From: VAXT01 sp035318925
GTDB lineage: Bacteria; Actinomycetota; Thermoleophilia; Gaiellales; Gaiellaceae
Assembly: GCA_035318925.1 (NCBI GenBank)
Contig: DATHDS010000008.1
Coordinates: 50,422 to 114,421, forward strand
Reading direction: 5' to 3'
Length of the DNA stretch: 64,000 nt
A program made the position numbers and the translations under genes. A model generated the notes under the pieces. That model had not been told where the DNA came from, made no database searches, and saw only the letters and a list, made by a program, of their open reading frames with translations. The stretch's first letter is position 1. Every line of letters begins with the position of its first letter. Below, in pieces: positions 59,793-64,000 of this stretch.

Positions 59793-62065
59793 GCCCGGAG
59801 ACCGGGGCGGCGGCGCGGCAGACCCGCGTCGACCCGTTCGCGTTCCCCTCGGACACGACCTTCCGCTTCGTGCTGCTCATCCTCTCCGTGCTCGGAGCGA
59901 GCCTCTTCGCCTTCAACTGGGTCTACTGGAGCGTCCACGACGTGAACCGCGAGCTCGCCATCACGTTCCGCTGCGTTCGCGAGGCAGGGCCGGTCTTCTC
60001 CGGGACGGGCGACCCGACGGCCTACGCGGCGCGCACGAGCCGCCTCCACGCTTGCCTGGCCGGCCTCAACCACGAGAAAGGACGTTGGATCCTCGGCGCT
60101 GTCGGCTTGCTGCTCCTAGTGGCGCTCGTCGTCTATGCGGTCTGGCCGAAATGGAAGCTCTGGCGAGGCAAGCTGACACCGCTCACGGCCGAGGATGCGC
60201 CTGAAGTCGTCGCCTACCTGGACGAGCTCTGCCGCGAAGCCGGCGTCCCGACTCCACGCTTCGTCTGGAACCCACTCGCCGCAGGCGCGAGCGGGCTCGC
60301 CTTCGGCCGTCTCGGAAGCCGCTACGTCGCCTTGTCCGGTGGCCTAGTGACGACGTTCTACACGGACCGGGACGCCTTCCGCGCGGTCGTCCTCCACGAG
60401 CTGGCGCATCTTCGCAACGGCGACGTCGACAAGACCTATTTCACGATGGCGCTCTGGTACTCGTTCCTCGCGATCGCCGTCCTCCCGCTCCTGCCCACGT
60501 TGCACGACGAGGGAGCGGCGACGATCTGGCGCGTCTCCTGGCGCCTCGCGGCACTCGTCGTGCTCGTCTACCTCTCACGAAACGCGGTGCTCCGGGCTCG
60601 CGAGGTCTACGCAGACGTCCGCGCCTCGCTCGGGCCCAACGGTGCACCCGGCCTCGAGCGCGCGGTCGGGAAGCTCAAGAGCAGCGGCCGCCGACTGGGA
60701 ATCCCGTTTCTCCACGTGCACCCGAGCCCGAAGGAGCGCCTCGCCGCACTCCGGGACAACGACCGCCTGTTCCGGCCGGGCCTCTGGGAGGCGTTCGGCG
60801 CCGGCGTCGTCCTCACGCTCGTCTACCACCAGCTCGTGACTCTGATCACGTTCTATTACACGAGCGACACGGGCGCGTTATGGCTGGCCGCGCTCATCGT
60901 GGCGCCCTTCGCGGCCGGCGTGGTCGTACTGGGGGTCTGGCGAGGCGTGTTCTTGGCCACGGTGCGCAATGCGACGCTGTCGCCCCTGTGGCGGATCGGG
61001 CTCGCGCTCGGGGCCGGCTTTCTGATCGGAGAGTTCCTCTCGCTCCAGAACCTCGCGAGCGGCAGTCCAACCGGGGAGGCGCCGAAGGCACTCGCCAAGA
61101 TCATCGACGTGCCTCCGACACGGCCGGTGGTCGGGACCGCGCTTTTCGGGCCCGGGCTGGTCTGGGGCGTGATCCCCCTCGTAAGCCTTCTCCTCTTCGT
61201 CCTCTGGATACAGACCGGAGCAAGGGTCTGGCTGGAGCGCGGTGGCGAGCGCGCAGCCCGTTGGGCGGGACGGCTCGCGATTCTCGCCGCGGGCGCCGTC
61301 CTCACGGTCTGGACCGGGATTTTCTTCCTGCTCCACGACCTGTTGGTCCAGGTCGCGCCGGTGACGGCGCGAATTGTAAACGCTGACTACGACGCGATCG
61401 GCACCGTCACCTGGACGGGCCCGCGATTCCTCTACCGGCTCGTGATGGACCCCGAGGCGCAGTATCTCGGCTCTCGCTGGCCGGTGGTGCCGGCGTTCGC
61501 GCTTCTCTGGGCGTTCCCCCTCGCTGCGGTGGCGGCCCGGGCTCGTGCCCGGTCGGCGCCGCGCCCACGCCTATTTGTGGGGCGAGCTCTCCTGGTAGGC
61601 GCGGCGAGCGGGGCGAGCGCGTGGATCCTGCTGCTCGTCCTTCGAGCCCGCGTTCACTCGGGAGTCGATCTGTCGATCCGCAAGCAGGACACTTTCATCC
61701 TTGGCTTCCAGTACTGGCAGCTGAGCCTCGCGATCGCTACGCAGGTCGTCGCCTCCACAGTCGCGGCTGCGGTTTGTCCGAGGCTGCGGATCCCGCACGG
61801 CCTCCTCGCCGGCTTCGTCGGCGGTGTGATCGGAGTGGCTGCGCTCCTGCTCTCCGTGACGATCGGGACCTGCGTCCGCCCGCTTTCGCTGGGAGCCTCC
61901 GGCACGGCGGACTGCCCGTTCTTCGTACAGGGCGTTTTCGTACGTCAGGTCTTCTACCAGGTAGTCGGGCTCGGCTCGGCACTGGCCCTAGTCGCGGCTC
62001 TGACGACGCGTGGAGCCGTAATGCTCGCTACAGGCCGGCGCGAACAGCGGGGTCCCTCGGACTGA
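59789..62065 (+). CDS. M48-family membrane zinc protease (HtpX/Ste24-like)
   Basis: A 758-residue multi-pass protein. The zinc motif is in VLHELAHLRNGDVDK (HELAH), and the third ligand Glu is in REVYADVRA. The protease domain (about residues 135-330) is framed by two N-terminal helices and followed by at least eight further transmembrane helices, much longer than HtpX (about 290 residues). HtpX-type enzymes clear damaged membrane proteins. The extra C-terminal membrane part is unassigned. Confidence 0.82.
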   Translation: MSPETGAAARQTRVDPFAFPSDTTFRFVLLILSVLGASLFAFNWVYWSVHDVNRELAITFRCVREAGPVFSGTGDPTAYAARTSRLHACLAGLNHEKGRWILGAVGLLLLVALVVYAVWPKWKLWRGKLTPLTAEDAPEVVAYLDELCREAGVPTPRFVWNPLAAGASGLAFGRLGSRYVALSGGLVTTFYTDRDAFRAVVLHELAHLRNGDVDKTYFTMALWYSFLAIAVLPLLPTLHDEGAATIWRVSWRLAALVVLVYLSRNAVLRAREVYADVRASLGPNGAPGLERAVGKLKSSGRRLGIPFLHVHPSPKERLAALRDNDRLFRPGLWEAFGAGVVLTLVYHQLVTLITFYYTSDTGALWLAALIVAPFAAGVVVLGVWRGVFLATVRNATLSPLWRIGLALGAGFLIGEFLSLQNLASGSPTGEAPKALAKIIDVPPTRPVVGTALFGPGLVWGVIPLVSLLLFVLWIQTGARVWLERGGERAARWAGRLAILAAGAVLTVWTGIFFLLHDLLVQVAPVTARIVNADYDAIGTVTWTGPRFLYRLVMDPEAQYLGSRWPVVPAFALLWAFPLAAVAARARARSAPRPRLFVGRALLVGAASGASAWILLLVLRARVHSGVDLSIRKQDTFILGFQYWQLSLAIATQVVASTVAAAVCPRLRIPHGLLAGFVGGVIGVAALLLSVTIGTCVRPLSLGASGTADCPFFVQGVFVRQVFYQVVGLGSALALVAALTTRGAVMLATGRREQRGPSD

Positions 62066-62093
62066 CGAGAGGACGCGCGAGATCGCACGCTTG

Positions 62094-62163
62094 ACCCAGA
62101 CCTCCGAAACCGGAGGGGTCGTGTAACCCACGGCTCGGTAGGTACGGCTCTTGCGCCGCTCCG
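62094..62163 (+). pseudogene. Decayed tRNA-Sec 3' part (second remnant, candidate attachment-site copy)
   Basis: Positions 62113-62163 match 51947-51997 of the tRNA-Sec at 45 of 51 bases, including the exact acceptor 3' strand GCGCCGCTCCG. Similarity continues weakly through the anticodon arm (with a 3-base deletion, so no TCA anticodon) to CCCAG. The 5' acceptor strand and D-arm are absent and the T-loop TTCGA is TACGG, so it is not a functional tRNA. Confidence 0.75.
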
Positions 62164-62175
62164 TTCAGGCGGCCG

Positions 62176-63210
62176 TCAGGGCTTCACCATGATCTTGATC
62201 GCTTCGCGCTCGTTCATCGCCCGGTAGCCGTCTGGCACGTCGTCGAGCGAGCCGCCGCGGTCGAAGACGCGGCCCGGCTCGATTCTTCCCTCGAGGACGT
62301 CCGGGAGCAGTTCCTCGATGTACGCGCGCACGGGCGCGGGCCCGCCGCCGATGGTGACGTTCTTGAAGAAGGTCGCAGCCGCCTCGGGAACGGAGTCTTC
62401 CTGGGGCAGCCCGACGCGCCCGGCTGCGCCACCTGGACGAGCGATGTGAAGGGCCGTCAGGGTCGACTGCTCCAGACCGACGCACTCGAGGACCGAATGG
62501 GCGCCGAGGCCGTCGGTCAGCTCGCGTACGCGCTCGACCGCCTCGTCGCCGCGCTCGCCGACGACGTCCGTGGCGCCGAGCTCCGTCCCGAGCGCGGTCC
62601 GGTCGGGATTGCTGCCGAGGAGAACGATCCGCTCGGCGCCGAGCCGCTTCGCCGCGATCACGCCGCACAAGCCGACGGCGCCGTCTCCGACGACCGCCGC
62701 TGTCTTCCCGGGGCCGACGCCGGCGACGACTGCGGCGTGGTGGCCCGTTCCCATCACGTCCGACAGGGTGAGCAGCGAGGGCATCAGCGCGTCGTCGGCG
62801 CCGATCGGCAGCACGAGGAGAGTCCCGTCCGCCTGCGGGACGCGCACGGCTTCGCCCTGACCGCCGTCGACGTCGTCGGAGCCGTACCTGCCGCCATGGA
62901 GGCAATTGCTCTGCAGACCCTCGCGGCAGAACACGCACGTTCCGTCGGACCACAGGAACGGCGAGACGACCAGGTCTCCGGCCTTGACGGTCCGGACGTC
63001 AGCGCCGACGGCCTCGACGACGCCGATGAACTCGTGGCCCATCCGGCGGCCGGCGTCGCTGTGCTCCATCGTCTTGTACGGCCAAAGGTCGCTGCCGCAG
63101 ATGGCGGCGTGGGTGACGGCGACGAGTGCGTCGGTCGGTTCGATCAGGTGCGCGTCGGGGACGTCCTCGATCCGGACGTCGCCGGCGCCGTACATGACAG
63201 TTGCGCGCAT
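62176..63210 (-). CDS. Zinc-type alcohol dehydrogenase (MDR family)
   Basis: A 344-residue medium-chain dehydrogenase. Catalytic zinc ligands are in AAICGSDLWPY and GHEF. The structural-zinc loop reads DGTCVFCREGLQSNC, where the usual first Cys is replaced, so that site may be lost or use Asp. The cofactor fold has VVGDGAVGLCGVIAAKRLGA with the G-x-G-x2-G pattern. Substrate and direction unknown. It starts 1 base after the cupin gene stop on the same strand. Confidence 0.9.
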   Translation of the reverse strand: MRATVMYGAGDVRIEDVPDAHLIEPTDALVAVTHAAICGSDLWPYKTMEHSDAGRRMGHEFIGVVEAVGADVRTVKAGDLVVSPFLWSDGTCVFCREGLQSNCLHGGRYGSDDVDGGQGEAVRVPQADGTLLVLPIGADDALMPSLLTLSDVMGTGHHAAVVAGVGPGKTAAVVGDGAVGLCGVIAAKRLGAERIVLLGSNPDRTALGTELGATDVVGERGDEAVERVRELTDGLGAHSVLECVGLEQSTLTALHIARPGGAAGRVGLPQEDSVPEAAATFFKNVTIGGGPAPVRAYIEELLPDVLEGRIEPGRVFDRGGSLDDVPDGYRAMNEREAIKIMVKP

Positions 63211-63211
63211 G

Positions 63212-63625
63212 TCAGCTTTCTATCAGCGGCGCCGCCGCGTACTCGTCGTCAGTGACGTGGTCACCCCAGGTCGCGGGGTTGCCTTCGTCGTCGACGTCGA
63301 GCATCGCGAGGTGAGTCATGAAGCGATTCGGCGCAGCGCCGTGCCAATGATCCTCGCCCGGCTCGAAGAACACGCGGTCGCCGGGCCGGATCACCTCGAT
63401 CGGGCCGCCGCGGCGCTGCGCGAAGCCGAGGCCTTCCGTGACCCAGATGGTCTGGCCGTTCGGGTGGGTGTGCCACGCCGTTCGTGCGCCCGGCGTGAAG
63501 TGAACGCTGCTCGCGGTCAGGCGCGACGCACCTGACGGCGTTGCAACGGGGTCGATGTACACCACGCCGGTGAACCACTCGCTCGGCCCCGCGGTGGTCT
63601 CGACGCTGTTCCTGGTGACCTCCAT
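63212..63625 (-). CDS. Cupin-fold protein
   Basis: A 137-residue single-domain cupin with the metal-binding motif 1 (PGARTAWHTHPNGQTIWVTEG, with two His) and motif 2 (PGDRVFFEPGEDHWHG). Such small cupins are often quercetinase-like or carbohydrate-isomerase-like and function is not predictable. ATG 63625 has AGGAG seven bases upstream and is preferred over ATG 63631, which would sit one base from it. Coupled to the alcohol dehydrogenase. Confidence 0.85.
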   Translation of the reverse strand: MEVTRNSVETTAGPSEWFTGVVYIDPVATPSGASRLTASSVHFTPGARTAWHTHPNGQTIWVTEGLGFAQRRGGPIEVIRPGDRVFFEPGEDHWHGAAPNRFMTHLAMLDVDDEGNPATWGDHVTDDEYAAAPLIES

Positions 63626-63710
63626 GGTCATTCTCCTATCGTCCGAAAGACTGGCGCGCACACCCTCCCGTACTCACGCGACGAGCTTGCAGAGCGGGCC
63701 GCCAGCGCGA

Positions 63711-64000
63711 CTAGCGGCCGACGATTCGGAAGCTGCTCTTACCGACCATCCGGCCATAACGCGGATTCGCCTTCGTCCCGAATGCGGGCCAGACGACCCA
63801 TGCGTAGAGGCCCGGGCGTAGGCGCCCGGGCCGTCCGTTGTACGTCCAGCGCGAGGGCACCTTTTGATGTGTCCGGCGTGGCCAGAGACTCAGGATCTTG
63901 CGGCCTCGTCGGTAGACCTGAACGTTGTAGAAGCGCGCCTTCGCGACCGGGCGCCATGCGAGGAGCGGCGGTGAGGTGAGCCGCGCTCCGGCGGGGGGCG
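63711..64000 (-). CDS. C-terminal end of a protein with a conserved beta-rich terminal domain (partial)
   Basis: The minus frame from the right edge to a TAG at 63713-63711 reads a beta-rich domain: LLAWRPVAKARFYNVQVYR, GRKILSLWP, PGLYAWVVWPAFG and SSFRIVGR. The alternating aromatic pattern and LxWxPVxxAxxYNVQ motif are those of a FnIII-like or surface-display module I associate with Thermoleophilia. The start lies beyond the window. There is no domain name I can assign with certainty. Confidence 0.6.
   Translation of the reverse strand, partial: PPAGARLTSPPLLAWRPVAKARFYNVQVYRRGRKILSLWPRRTHQKVPSRWTYNGRPGRLRPGLYAWVVWPAFGTKANPRYGRMVGKSSFRIVGR

Larger units (their letters stand above)
51998..62163. 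mobile_element. Candidate integrated region flanked by tRNA-Sec 3' end copies
   Basis: The region runs from the intact tRNA-Sec to a 51-nt near-copy of its 3' end at 62113-62163, in the same orientation. That is the usual result of a tyrosine-recombinase element inserting at a tRNA gene: the 3' half is regenerated at one end and left as a truncated copy at the other. Contents are accessory (epoxide hydrolase, membrane proteins, secreted Asp-box protein, protease). No integrase, transposase or replication gene is visible, so the element is decayed or the copies arose otherwise. Confidence 0.4.

Noticed and set aside
62094..62163. A second functional tRNA gene with another anticodon
   Set aside because: The 5' acceptor strand and D-arm are missing and the T-loop is mutated, so it cannot fold as a tRNA; it is a fragment of tRNA-Sec.

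Overview
The window is very GC-rich, almost fully coding DNA, with many GTG/TTG starts and 4-nt stop/start overlaps. It looks like a chromosomal segment of a high-GC actinomycete, most likely class Thermoleophilia (Gaiellales/Solirubrobacterales). That placement is inferred from gene content: secreted Gly-X-Y proteins with a 'GTSYAAI…SVGTKQLK' head, polyproline-PASTA secreted proteins, an actinobacterial SOS box and a bacterial-type class A RNase P RNA. There are no CRISPR arrays, rRNA genes or intact transposases.

Layout. 1-5.8 kb: the end of rsgA, then two Ser/Thr kinases (one fused to an NB-ARC/TPR signalling ATPase) and two FHA proteins. 5.8-14.2 kb: a CPA2 antiporter with a divergent winged-helix regulator, a flavin-type oxidoreductase, a membrane protein, a cyclic-nucleotide-binding protein, a GH15 glucosidase and a short 6-phosphogluconate dehydrogenase. 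14.2-17.2 kb: a secreted beta-propeller protein and an unusual FHA-amidohydrolase fusion. 17.2-18.9 kb: rnpB, a zinc-ribbon gene coupled to lexA (with its SOS box), a small membrane protein and tRNA-Leu(GAG). 18.9-28.5 kb: an adenylate-cyclase/ATPase/TPR regulator, a TldD/TldE pair, secG, a lone receiver, a GT4 and a methylmalonyl-CoA mutase large subunit. 28.6-33 kb: two collagen-like secreted proteins, a MoaD-MoaE fusion and a subtilase. 33.2-39.3 kb: a compact operon M50 protease - LOG - selA - methyltransferase - selB - hydrolase. 39.3-49.5 kb: a glycan locus with a GT4/deacetylase pair and a six-gene operon (DUF5666-like, GH-GT2 fusion, ABC exporter, two paralogous glycosyltransferases around a NodB deacetylase). 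49.6-51.8 kb: a divergent two-component system.

An intact tRNA-Sec (selC) at 51.9 kb is followed by two decayed copies of its 3' part (52.4 and 62.1 kb). They bracket a 10-kb accessory stretch: a cysteine-less DksA/TraR-like protein, an epoxide hydrolase, membrane proteins, a thioredoxin-like protein, a large secreted Asp-box protein and an M48 protease with its partner. I read this as the scar of an old integration at selC; no integrase remains. The window closes with a cupin, a zinc alcohol dehydrogenase and the end of a further gene that continues past the edge.

selA, selB and selC together show that selenocysteine insertion operates here, although selD and any selenoprotein lie elsewhere. 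The likeliest under-described systems are the GH-GT2/ABC/twin-GT glycan operon facing a two-component system, the FHA-amidohydrolase fusion, the selC-flanked region and a 112-bp imperfect palindrome at 10.2 kb.
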